8,855 nucleotides of DNA from PHAA01 sp040217755 (GTDB taxonomy: Bacteria > Bacillota > Syntrophomonadia > Syntrophomonadales > Syntrophomonadaceae), in assembly GCA_040217755.1 (NCBI GenBank), contig JBEHWJ010000086.1, positions 1 to 8,855 of the forward strand, read 5' to 3'. The notes under the pieces were generated by a model, which saw only the letters and a program-made list of their open reading frames with translations, ran no database searches and was not told the DNA's origin. Of this stretch, positions 1 through 5,280 are shown one piece after another. The position numbers and the translations under genes are program-made. Positions within the stretch are counted from its first letter, which is position 1; each line of letters starts with the position of its first letter.

Positions 1-840
1 CTGATGATTGCCGATGGTCCTGCCGAAAGCTTTGCGCTCCTTGGCGTAATCGCGGGCGTATTCGAAGGCCGCGGAAGCCACCCCGGTGGATGCCGAAGCG
101 ATGAAGGGGCGGGATGAATTGAAGGCTTTCATGGCCAGTTTGAAGCCGTCGCCCTCCTCACCGACACGGTACTTCTTATGCACCTTTACATTGTCGAAGA
201 TCACTTCGGAGGTCTCCGAGCAGCGCATGCCCATCTTGTGCTCGCTCTTGCCAAAAGATACGCCTTCGGTCTTGGCGTCAACCATGAAGAATGATTGACT
301 CTTGCTGCCCTTGCTGGTATCGTGGCTGGCCAGAACCGTCAGCTTGTTGGCGTGTTTGCCGTTGGTGATAAAGATCTTGGTGCCGTTGATGATATAATAA
401 TCGCCGTCTTTCTTGCAGGTGGTCCTGACCCCGGCGACGTCCGACCCGGCCCCGGGTTCGGTCACCGCATAGGCTGCCAGCTTGCCTTCTTCACACAGAT
501 CCGGATACCAGTAATCCCACTGTTCCTCGGTCCCCCCATACAGGACCGGCTCCGAAGCCAGCATATTGGCCAGCGGGGTGATGGCGATACCCAGGCACCC
601 GCGGCATAGCTCCTCCACCACCATGCATAGGCCGACGTTGCCGAATACCATGCCATTGTATTTTTCCGGCGCGTTCATACAGTTCAGGCCCAGCTCAAAC
701 ATCTTTTTGACTTCCGGCCAGGGAAAATCCTCCGATTCATCGTAGGTCGCCCTCACCGGAACGATCTCGTTTTCAACGAACTTCCTGACGGTTCTTTGCA
801 ATGCCAGTTGATCTTCGTTATAAGTAAATCCAAACCCCAT
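1..840 (-). CDS. Acyl-CoA dehydrogenase, N-terminal 280 residues (C-terminus cut by window edge)
   Basis: This FAD flavoenzyme family performs the first oxidation of beta-oxidation, acyl-CoA to trans-2-enoyl-CoA, in the cytoplasm and passes electrons to ETF. The reading frame is open from an ATG at 840 to the window edge, giving 280 of the usual ~380 residues. The N-terminal helical domain is followed by the signature TEPGAGSD at about 127-134, FITNG at about 157-161, the beta domain, and the start of the C-terminal helical domain with ERKAFG at about 268-273. The catalytic glutamate normally lies further on and is not visible, so chain-length class cannot be judged. The start is supported by GGAAGGAG about 9 nt upstream. 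A sigma-54 promoter lies about 98 nt upstream of the start. The next upstream genes on this strand are the islet genes, but a terminator at 968-1006 separates them, so this gene probably begins its own transcript. Confidence 0.95.
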   Translation of the reverse strand, partial: MGFGFTYNEDQLALQRTVRKFVENEIVPVRATYDESEDFPWPEVKKMFELGLNCMNAPEKYNGMVFGNVGLCMVVEELCRGCLGIAITPLANMLASEPVLYGGTEEQWDYWYPDLCEEGKLAAYAVTEPGAGSDVAGVRTTCKKDGDYYIINGTKIFITNGKHANKLTVLASHDTSKGSKSQSFFMVDAKTEGVSFGKSEHKMGMRCSETSEVIFDNVKVHKKYRVGEEGDGFKLAMKAFNSSRPFIASASTGVASAAFEYARDYAKERKAFGRTIGNHQ

Positions 841-948
841 TTACAGACGCTCCTTCCCTTTAAATCGAAAATATGGTCGTGCCGGATGCCGATATCCCTC
901 CTTCCTTTTATCAAGCCCTTAAAACCTTCTCGACTGATTCATATATTT

Positions 949-964
949 AGCAACTTTTATGCCA
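949..964 (-). promoter_or_regulatory. Sigma-54 (-24/-12) promoter of the acyl-CoA dehydrogenase gene
   Basis: The minus strand reads TGGCATAAAAGTTGCT, matching the sigma-54 consensus YTGGCACG-N4-TTGCW with GG and GC exactly 10 nt apart (G of -24 at 962, C of -12 at 950). Predicted transcription start is near 938, leaving a leader of about 98 nt. The -24 element departs from consensus only after TGGCA. A sigma-54 activator is encoded 1.7 kb away at 2709-4070, and the enoyl-CoA hydratase gene has the same promoter type. Confidence 0.75.
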
Positions 965-967
965 GAA

Positions 968-1006
968 ACAAAAAGAGAGGCCCAATCCCTAAAAACGGGG
1001 CCTCTC
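968..1006 (-). terminator. Intrinsic terminator, minus strand
   Basis: A perfect 9-bp stem (975-983 GAGAGGCCC with 998-1006 GGGCCTCTC, 14-nt loop) is followed on the minus strand by TTTTTGTTT. It ends transcripts coming from the regulator or islet genes and lies just before the sigma-54 promoter of the acyl-CoA dehydrogenase, insulating it. There is no comparable T-run on the plus strand. Confidence 0.8.
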
Positions 1007-1073
1007 AGCAATGCAACCTTTTCTTATTCAGTTGGTTTCTTATTCAAATACCCTTAAGATATTCCCTTTCAAA

Positions 1074-1095
1074 CCGGCAGTCCGCAGTGTGCCGG
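1074..1095. promoter_or_regulatory. Inverted repeat CCGGCA-N10-TGCCGG upstream of the acyl-CoA dehydrogenase promoter
   Basis: A 6-bp perfect dyad (1074-1079 with 1090-1095) is centred about 147 bp upstream of the predicted start at 938, a usual distance for a sigma-54 activator site. It could equally be incidental or a weak hairpin. The same arms are not seen upstream of the enoyl-CoA hydratase promoter, which lowers its standing as a shared activator site. Confidence 0.2.
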
Positions 1096-1107
1096 TCGCC
1101 AGGGGCC

Positions 1108-1134
1108 TGGAAAATTGTCCAAACCATTTTGGAC
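1108..1134. promoter_or_regulatory. Candidate activator site with CCAA/TTGG half-sites (acyl-CoA dehydrogenase side)
   Basis: The plus strand has TGG-N8-CCAA-N6-TTGG, including a perfect 7-bp dyad GTCCAAA-N4-TTTGGAC at 1117-1134. It lies about 170-196 bp upstream of the predicted sigma-54 start. A similar arrangement occurs at 6266-6292 upstream of the hydratase promoter, in the opposite orientation. On the minus strand the dyad is followed by AATTTT, so it could instead be a weak terminator left from the original end of the regulator transcript. Confidence 0.3.
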
Positions 1135-1136
1135 GA

Positions 1137-1180
1137 AACTCCCTGTCCCAACTATCAAGTCAATTATCCCCCATAAGTCC
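1137..1180. repeat. 44-bp direct repeat, left copy (islet boundary)
   Basis: It matches 2686-2729 at 41 of 44 positions; the mismatches are at 1151, 1152 and 1172. On the minus strand it still reads as the final six codons and stop of the sigma-54 regulator (GLMGDN-stop against GLIGDN-stop in the gene) followed by the same bases after the stop. It contains the block CCCTGTCCCA. Similarity stops abruptly on both sides. It may be an attachment-site duplication, or a dispersed palindromic repeat that happens to overlap the gene end. Confidence 0.85.
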
Positions 1181-1222
1181 AGGTGATATTTTAATCACGC
1201 TTATCAATCCTAATTGCTAATA

Positions 1223-1606
1223 TTAGTAGGGTTTTATATCGAACCCCGTATCAGCGAATGTTTCTTCATCATCACCGATTGTAATGTTTATCGACCACAT
1301 CGGATTATTGGCATCGTCATAAACCAATACAGGATGAAGGAACTTTTTAGTGCCCCGATACTTGACCAGGCCTTCCTTCTCCAAATAATCGATTAGATCT
1401 TCTCGGGTAGCTTCCTCAAGACTTCTGTTGGACATAAATATAGTCAGCATAGAAATCTGGTCGCAGGCCCACATTTCAGCTCGATATGGCCGTCCGTCCG
1501 AAGTCATTCCTTCGTTCCAGCCTATATCTATAGCTCCATCTTCACCTTTTATCCGGGAAGGTTTGAAACTTGATCGATTGGGCGCCGGGTACTTAATATG
1601 ATTCAT
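1223..1606 (-). CDS. Hypothetical protein, 127 aa, islet gene
   Basis: I do not recognise the family. The product is a small, soluble, acidic protein with no membrane segment or signal peptide. It has a proline- and basic-rich start (about residues 6-18), the segment DGRPYRAEMW at about 37-46, an amphipathic stretch around 60-80 (REDLIDYLEKEG) and a C-terminal acidic segment (GDDEET). The start is ATG 1606, because AAGGAGGT lies at 1613-1620, six bases upstream; the GTG at 1612 abuts that site directly and cannot be used with it. It lies 103 bp downstream of the zinc-ribbon gene on the same strand and may be cotranscribed. A 17-bp dyad (1636-1652) lies just upstream. Its size and acidity would fit an immunity or antitoxin-type partner, but nothing in the sequence proves this. 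Confidence 0.7.
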   Translation of the reverse strand: MNHIKYPAPNRSSFKPSRIKGEDGAIDIGWNEGMTSDGRPYRAEMWACDQISMLTIFMSNRSLEEATREDLIDYLEKEGLVKYRGTKKFLHPVLVYDDANNPMWSINITIGDDEETFADTGFDIKPY

Positions 1607-1635
1607 TTTCACACCTCCTTGGTATTTATGTATTT

Positions 1636-1652
1636 ATTGTCAGGATGACAAT
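1636..1652. promoter_or_regulatory. 17-bp perfect dyad ATTGTCA-GGA-TGACAAT
   Basis: Seven-base arms (1636-1642, 1646-1652) around a 3-bp centre lie 30-46 bp upstream of the 127-aa gene start and just before its ribosome site. A second inverted repeat (TTCACC 1652-1657 with GGTGAA 1671-1676) overlaps it. The position suits an operator or an intergenic RNA hairpin. No T-run follows on either strand, so it is unlikely to be a terminator. Confidence 0.35.
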
Positions 1653-1709
1653 TCACCTAATTCATCTTCTGGTGAAACTAATATGAATTCAATATGGTCC
1701 ACTATAACC

Positions 1710-2396
1710 CTAAAAATAACTCTTGCAGACATTGCAATAATAATCACCCGGCCTGCCGTTAGCTCGCAAATGGAACTTTCTGGTCGCAGCGGCCAGATAT
1801 AATGTGCGTCGAACAATCCCTACATTGACGACAGCGGTATTCCCGGAACCGCACTTTGGACATGGCGGCAGCTCCATATCCTCGTAATACATTATGTGTT
1901 CGATGATACCGGGTTGCTCATCTTCCATCTCTATAAGTCTTTCCAGCGAGGTCTTTAGCGTTTCTGTGCTTTTTTCTTTAAGATTTTGTTCATCTCGGAT
2001 TTTGGCGACATCTTCATCCTCGAAATACAATAAGGACATATCAAAAAACGATTCATAAATGATTACCCCAAAATCCGTATTATATCGAGCAAGCATCCCG
2101 CCGGGCGAAGATGAAAGGTAACGTATTTCACCGTTGTCCCATTCTTCGTCTTTCGTGACCTCGCCATAATCCTCCTTTTTAAATCTCACCAGTAATGTGT
2201 TAAGGGTTTCGGAAAAATCTGGCGATAGGGCAATGACGTCGTCCACTCGTTCGGATATATACACATCAAGCAAGGTGAATAAAAATATTCCCTCATATCC
2301 GCCGATTTGTTCAGGATGTTTTACACCATAGGCCTTACTGACCCCGTCGTGAATTTCCTTGGCATCGGGTTTTTCATCTTTGAAAAACAAACGCAT
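1710..2396 (-). CDS. Hypothetical protein with C-terminal zinc ribbon, 228 aa, behind a SAM-I-like leader
   Basis: I do not recognise the family. The start is ATG 2396, preceded by AAAGGAG about 8 nt upstream. The frame stays open for 76 more codons upstream, but that stretch is the structured leader with its terminator and is not expected to be translated. The N-terminal two thirds are acidic and mixed, with no membrane segments. A charged, probably helical stretch spans about 132-165 (EDEDVAKIRDEQNLKEK...). The C-terminus has two cysteine pairs, CPKCGSG at about 178-184 and CNVCKSYF at the very end, spaced like a zinc ribbon with about 40 residues between knuckles, and a basic segment between them. 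A DNA- or RNA-binding or structural zinc role is plausible. The leader would place expression under S-adenosylmethionine control, but nothing in the protein points to a methionine-pathway enzyme or transporter. Confidence 0.75.
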   Translation of the reverse strand: MRLFFKDEKPDAKEIHDGVSKAYGVKHPEQIGGYEGIFLFTLLDVYISERVDDVIALSPDFSETLNTLLVRFKKEDYGEVTKDEEWDNGEIRYLSSSPGGMLARYNTDFGVIIYESFFDMSLLYFEDEDVAKIRDEQNLKEKSTETLKTSLERLIEMEDEQPGIIEHIMYYEDMELPPCPKCGSGNTAVVNVGIVRRTLYLAAATRKFHLRANGRPGDYYCNVCKSYF

Positions 2397-2419
2397 ATCT
2401 TTTTCTCCTTTTGATTTAC

Positions 2420-2548
2420 TCAAAAAGAGAAGGCCCATCGACTGACGGGCCTTGATATCTATTGACCCATCGTTCAAGCATTCGCACCTTACTATGAAGC
2501 AGGTTGCGGAAGGATCATCGAGCTTGTCTCTAACCTTCTCTTTATGGT
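2420..2548 (-). ncRNA. SAM-I (S-box)-like riboswitch leader
   Basis: Read on the minus strand, the leader follows the S-box order: AAGAG; P2a GAAGG/CCTTC (2534-2538 with 2509-2513); P2b GAG/CTC around loop ACAAG (2523-2527); GATGA kink-turn; P3 with GCAACC (2502-2507) and AGGTGC (2484-2489); J3/4 with GAA and CTTG (2475-2478). The P2 loop CAAG pairs with CTTG as a pseudoknot, where the family usually has CUGG/CCAG; P2b GAG/CTC likewise replaces GGG/CCC. These compensated changes argue for a real fold rather than chance similarity. The GCAACC and GGUGC segments that build the ligand pocket in known SAM-I structures are intact. P1 is weak in my fold (about three pairs). A terminator and competing antiterminator follow, as in S-boxes that turn genes off when SAM is abundant. 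Assignment is by eye from remembered consensus. Confidence 0.6.
2422..2453 (-). terminator. Intrinsic terminator in the leader of the zinc-ribbon gene (expression platform)
   Basis: A 7-bp stem AAGGCCC/GGGCCTT (2430-2436 with 2447-2453, 10-nt loop) is followed on the minus strand by CTCTTTTTG. It ends 26 nt before the ATG at 2396, so it can only act as an attenuator of that gene. Its 5' strand can pair instead with an upstream segment at 2464-2471: GATGGGTC with GGCCCGTC gives 8 bp including two G-U pairs. That makes terminator and antiterminator mutually exclusive. Confidence 0.75.
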
Positions 2549-2554
2549 AATTAA

Positions 2555-2583
2555 AGTATAAAGAAGAACATACTGGAGTGCAA
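2555..2583 (-). promoter_or_regulatory. Sigma-A-type promoter of the islet leader
   Basis: The minus strand has TTGCAC (2578-2583), a 17-bp spacer and TATACT (2555-2560). Predicted start is near 2548, just before the riboswitch core. This gives a transcript with a leader of about 150 nt before ATG 2396. The close start would leave little room for a long P1 stem. Confidence 0.55.
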
Positions 2584-2685
2584 GTCCCAGTTGTTACAGC
2601 CAATCTAAAATGTCCGGAGATCAACTAGATTATGCTTCGATCCAATGCCCCAAAATTAACTGCAACACACCCCTTGGGAGCAATT

Positions 2686-2729
2686 AACTCCCTGTCCCAT
2701 TTATCAAGTCAATTATCCCCTATAAGTCC
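2686..2729. repeat. 44-bp direct repeat, right copy, overlapping the 3' end of the regulator gene
   Basis: Partner of 1137-1180 (41/44 identical). The regulator stop codon (2709-2711) lies inside it, so the repeat covers the last codons of the gene plus 23 bases after it. Flanking bases also allow an imperfect hairpin on the minus strand (AATTGACT with AGTTAATT), a feature shared with some REP-type repeats and lost in the left copy. Confidence 0.85.
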
Positions 2730-4070
2730 GTACTGTTTGATCTTTTTGTACAAAGAGGATAGGTCCATGTCCAGAATCTCGGCGGTCTTGGTTTTGTTGA
2801 ACCCGGTTTGGACCAGGGCCCGGGTGATCACCTGTTTCTCATAGTCTTTTATCTGCTCCCGCAATGATCCCTCGGCAATCTCACGGCTGCTGGGCGCACA
2901 AAGAAATGCGAGGTGCTTATCGGTTATCATCTGCTCATCGTTCATATCGGCCAGCAGCATGGCCCGTTGCAGGACATTCTTTAATTCCCGCACGTTACCG
3001 GGCCAGTTGTGTTTGCGGAGCAACCGGCCGGCTTCCCCGGAGATACCGCTGACCCTGGTTTTCATTTCGTTATTGATGCAGGCGATGGCGTAATCTACCA
3101 ACTGCGGCAGATCATCGAGTCTCTCCCGTAAAGGCGGAATGTCCAGACTCAGGACATCAAGCCGATAATACAGGTCCTCCCGGAATTTATTCTCCCTGAT
3201 CATTTCCTTCAGATCTCGGTTGGTGGCGGCTATCACCCTGACATTGACCCGGATCGGTTTATGCCCTCCCAACCTTTCGAACTCCCTTTCCTGAAGAAAT
3301 ACCAGTAGTTTACTCTGCATGGCGGGCGACATTTCGCCGATCTCATCGAGAAAAATAGTCCCCCCGTGGGCCAGTTCAAACTTGCCCCGGCTGCCACCCT
3401 TCCGGGCACCAGTGAAGGCGCCTTCTTCATAACCGAAGAGTTCGGCTTCCAAAAGATGTTCGGGTATGGCGGCGCAATTCACCCTGATGAAAGGCATCTT
3501 CGAGCGGCCGCTGGCCCGGTGAATCGCATGGGCAAACAGTTCTTTGCCGGTCCCGCTTTCCCCATTGATAAGCACGGTGATGGTAGGATGGAGAGCCGCC
3601 TTATGGGCCAGCTCCTTGACCGCCCGCATTTTTCCGCTTTCGCCGATTATTTCCGCAAAACTATAGCGGGCCGAGTAAATACTTAACACTTCATCCCGGT
3701 ACATATTGAGTTCTGTCATCAGGTTATCGACCAGGTCCTTCGCATCCCATATATCCATCACTATGCTGTAGGAAAAGCATCCTTTTAATTCATCGTCTTG
3801 GAACAGAGGTATGCAGCTGGCTATCATGCGATAGCCATTTACGGTCCAGTTGTAACCGATTATGGCTTTACCGGTTTTGCGTACCTGCACCGTGCGGGTG
3901 TGGGGAGTCATCTCCACGATGGGATGCCCCATAACTTCATCTTCCGTCTTACCAAGTATCTCCAGATATTTTTTACTTACGAATTTAACAATCCCATCAG
4001 CATCCACGATGTGTGAAACCATGGCCGTAGTTTCATACAGGAAACTATACAGCAAAGACTCAGGTTTCAA
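2709..4070 (-). CDS. Sigma-54-dependent transcriptional activator (PAS / AAA+ / Fis HTH), 453 aa
   Basis: Enhancer-binding proteins of this class hydrolyse ATP to open sigma-54 promoter complexes. Residues ~8-115 look like a sensory PAS domain. The AAA+ core (~138-365) has Walker A GESGTGKE at 170-177, the sigma-54-contacting loop GAFTGA at 217-222, Walker B IFLDEIGE at 239-246 and FREDLYYRL at 296-304. The Fis-type helix-turn-helix occupies ~415-450. There is no receiver domain, so a small molecule bound by PAS probably sets activity. The start is TTG 4070: an in-frame TAG lies two codons upstream, and AAAGGGGG is placed 9 nt before it. The gene sits between two beta-oxidation units that each have a -24/-12 promoter, so it very likely controls them. 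Its end lies within a repeated sequence. The effector is unknown; an acyl-CoA or fatty acid would fit the context. Confidence 0.93.
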   Translation of the reverse strand: MKPESLLYSFLYETTAMVSHIVDADGIVKFVSKKYLEILGKTEDEVMGHPIVEMTPHTRTVQVRKTGKAIIGYNWTVNGYRMIASCIPLFQDDELKGCFSYSIVMDIWDAKDLVDNLMTELNMYRDEVLSIYSARYSFAEIIGESGKMRAVKELAHKAALHPTITVLINGESGTGKELFAHAIHRASGRSKMPFIRVNCAAIPEHLLEAELFGYEEGAFTGARKGGSRGKFELAHGGTIFLDEIGEMSPAMQSKLLVFLQEREFERLGGHKPIRVNVRVIAATNRDLKEMIRENKFREDLYYRLDVLSLDIPPLRERLDDLPQLVDYAIACINNEMKTRVSGISGEAGRLLRKHNWPGNVRELKNVLQRAMLLADMNDEQMITDKHLAFLCAPSSREIAEGSLREQIKDYEKQVITRALVQTGFNKTKTAEILDMDLSSLYKKIKQYGLIGDN

Positions 4071-4250
4071 GCACTACTACCCCCTTTACTCGAGACCGTC
4101 AACCAGTAAACCAGGAGTGAAGCACATTTATACAATTATTGGACATGTTCATTCTAACATTTTTCATTTTGGCGGGCGGATATTTTATATACATACGTCT
4201 TTTTGAATAATCCCGGTGAAAACGGCCCCCCGCAGGGTCCGGATGTTTTT

Positions 4251-4287
4251 AAAAAGAGGGTGATAGCCGTGGTCGCAGCTATCACCC
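4251..4287 (-). terminator. Intrinsic terminator of the hydratase/hydrolase operon
   Basis: A perfect 10-bp stem GGGTGATAGC/GCTATCACCC (4258-4267 with 4278-4287, 10-nt loop) is followed on the minus strand by TCTTTTT. It lies 60 bp after the hydrolase stop codon, so transcription of the operon should end here and the regulator downstream should have its own promoter in 4088-4250. I found no convincing promoter for the regulator there. Confidence 0.9.
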
Positions 4288-4346
4288 AATATATTAGGAG
4301 AAGAGTCGACGATGAAATGTTTTGAGAGTTTCGGGGCGGGGGCGGC

Positions 4347-5213
4347 TTACCGGGCAGTGACATCGGCTGACCCGCTTATCTTATCCAACCACTGCAGTAT
4401 GGTCGCCCCCAACTCCTTTTCATGGTGGGTGTAAAAATGACTGGCGCCAGGTATCTCGGCTATCTCGGCGGCACTGCCGCAACCGGCGTTGCTTTGCAGC
4501 CGCTCCAGCAATTCCCGGCTGACCGGTTCGAAATCCTGCGAGCCTCTTACCAGCAATACCGGACACAGCACGTCCTTGATCAACTCAGCCGTATCGGCCG
4601 GGGTCTCCGGTCCGTAAAAGCTTAAGAAAGCCGCGGGAATAAATATCCAGGGCATGGTACCGCGGCCGCGCAGCACTATCAATTGCTCATTCATGCCCAG
4701 CTCCGCCAGCTCCCTGGCTTTAAAGAGACCGCGTTCATAATAATTGTCGCTTACCAGGTAGCGCAGCATCGCCGCAAAGGAAGGCGGAGGACTGATCAGC
4801 ACCATCCCGGCCACGCCCGGGAAGCGTTTTTGCTGCTGGGCATACAGTATCTTGGGGATCCCCTGGCTGTGCCCCACCAGGATTACCCGGGGATGGCCAA
4901 GTGCGGCCAGAAACTCTATCCAGGCTTCAAGGTCCAGCACACAATCGGTGAACTTTTCCCGCATCAATCCCAGCACCGGGCTTCTATCCCCATCCGGAGC
5001 AGTGCCGAAATCATGCCCGCGGTTGTTCACGCTCAGCACGGGATAGCCGCGGGAAGCCAGGATCTCCGGTAAAAAACGACCGACCCCGGTGTAGAAGTTC
5101 ATGGCCGCGCCGTGCATGATCAAAACTGCCGGCTGGCGGGCATCGCTCTCGTAATAAGCCCCGTGCAATACGACCTGATCCCGCGTTTCCGTCCGCACCA
5201 ATTCATTCTTCAT
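4347..5213 (-). CDS. Alpha/beta hydrolase, 288 aa
   Basis: Serine hydrolase fold, cytoplasmic (no signal peptide). The catalytic triad can be read: nucleophile Ser116 in GHSQG (114-118), acid Asp227 in GSQDFEP, and His259 in GASHFY. An HG pair at 34-35, after the first core strand, supplies the oxyanion hole, and NNRGHDFG at ~63-70 is typical of lipase- or esterase-like members. A lid region spans about 140-200. The start at ATG 5213 has AAAGGAG six bases upstream. The gene follows the enoyl-CoA hydratase by 67 bp on the same strand with no terminator between, so they probably form an operon under the sigma-54 promoter. Esters or acyl thioesters related to fatty acid degradation are likely substrates, for example release of substrate or rescue of CoA, but the exact substrate cannot be read from the sequence. 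Confidence 0.88.
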   Translation of the reverse strand: MKNELVRTETRDQVVLHGAYYESDARQPAVLIMHGAAMNFYTGVGRFLPEILASRGYPVLSVNNRGHDFGTAPDGDRSPVLGLMREKFTDCVLDLEAWIEFLAALGHPRVILVGHSQGIPKILYAQQQKRFPGVAGMVLISPPPSFAAMLRYLVSDNYYERGLFKARELAELGMNEQLIVLRGRGTMPWIFIPAAFLSFYGPETPADTAELIKDVLCPVLLVRGSQDFEPVSRELLERLQSNAGCGSAAEIAEIPGASHFYTHHEKELGATILQWLDKISGSADVTAR

Positions 5214-5280
5214 GCCCGACTCCTTTGCGTCCTATCCGCTGCGCCGGCTGGGATACGATTATGTTACCCGCGGGCCGGCT

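Larger units (their letters stand above)
1137..2729. mobile_element. Putative inserted islet bounded by 44-bp direct repeats
   Basis: The two repeat copies are 1549 bp apart. Between them lie two unrecognised genes on the minus strand, a riboswitch-like leader and visibly more AT-rich DNA than the metabolic genes on either side. The right copy restores the 3' end of the regulator gene, as happens when an element integrates into the end of a gene. No integrase, transposase or resolvase is seen inside, so any movement would have been in trans or by homologous recombination. The element interpretation is inference; the repeats and the compositional change are visible. Confidence 0.4.

Noticed and set aside
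1088..1099. 12-mer TGTGCCGGTCGC shared with 6099-6110
   Set aside because: A 12-base match is expected by chance in a window this size, and the two copies lie in different positions relative to their promoters (upstream in one, in the leader in the other).
796..1176. Plus-strand reading frame of 126 codons
   Set aside because: It overlaps the dehydrogenase start, a sigma-54 promoter, a terminator and a repeat, and its product looks like random translation.
2565..2590. tRNA or group II intron fragment suggested by AGTGCAAGTCCC
   Set aside because: No surrounding cloverleaf or intron domain structure can be drawn; the bases overlap the -35 region of the islet promoter.
2397..2624. N-terminal extension of the zinc-ribbon gene up to 2624
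   Set aside because: The stretch contains the promoter, riboswitch-like core and a terminator; a strong ribosome site precedes ATG 2396, and the extension reads as low-sense sequence.
2397..2640. T-box leader
   Set aside because: No T-box sequence (TGGNACCGCG) is present before the terminator; the S-box pairing fits much better.
3366..3686. Plus-strand frame of 106 codons inside the regulator gene, and similar frames opposite the hydratase and hydrolase
   Set aside because: They are antisense shadows of genes with complete catalytic motifs and have no ribosome sites of note.
4071..4250. Sigma-54 promoter for the regulator gene
   Set aside because: The best candidate (CTGG-N9-TTGA near 4100-4120) lacks the GC of the -12 element.
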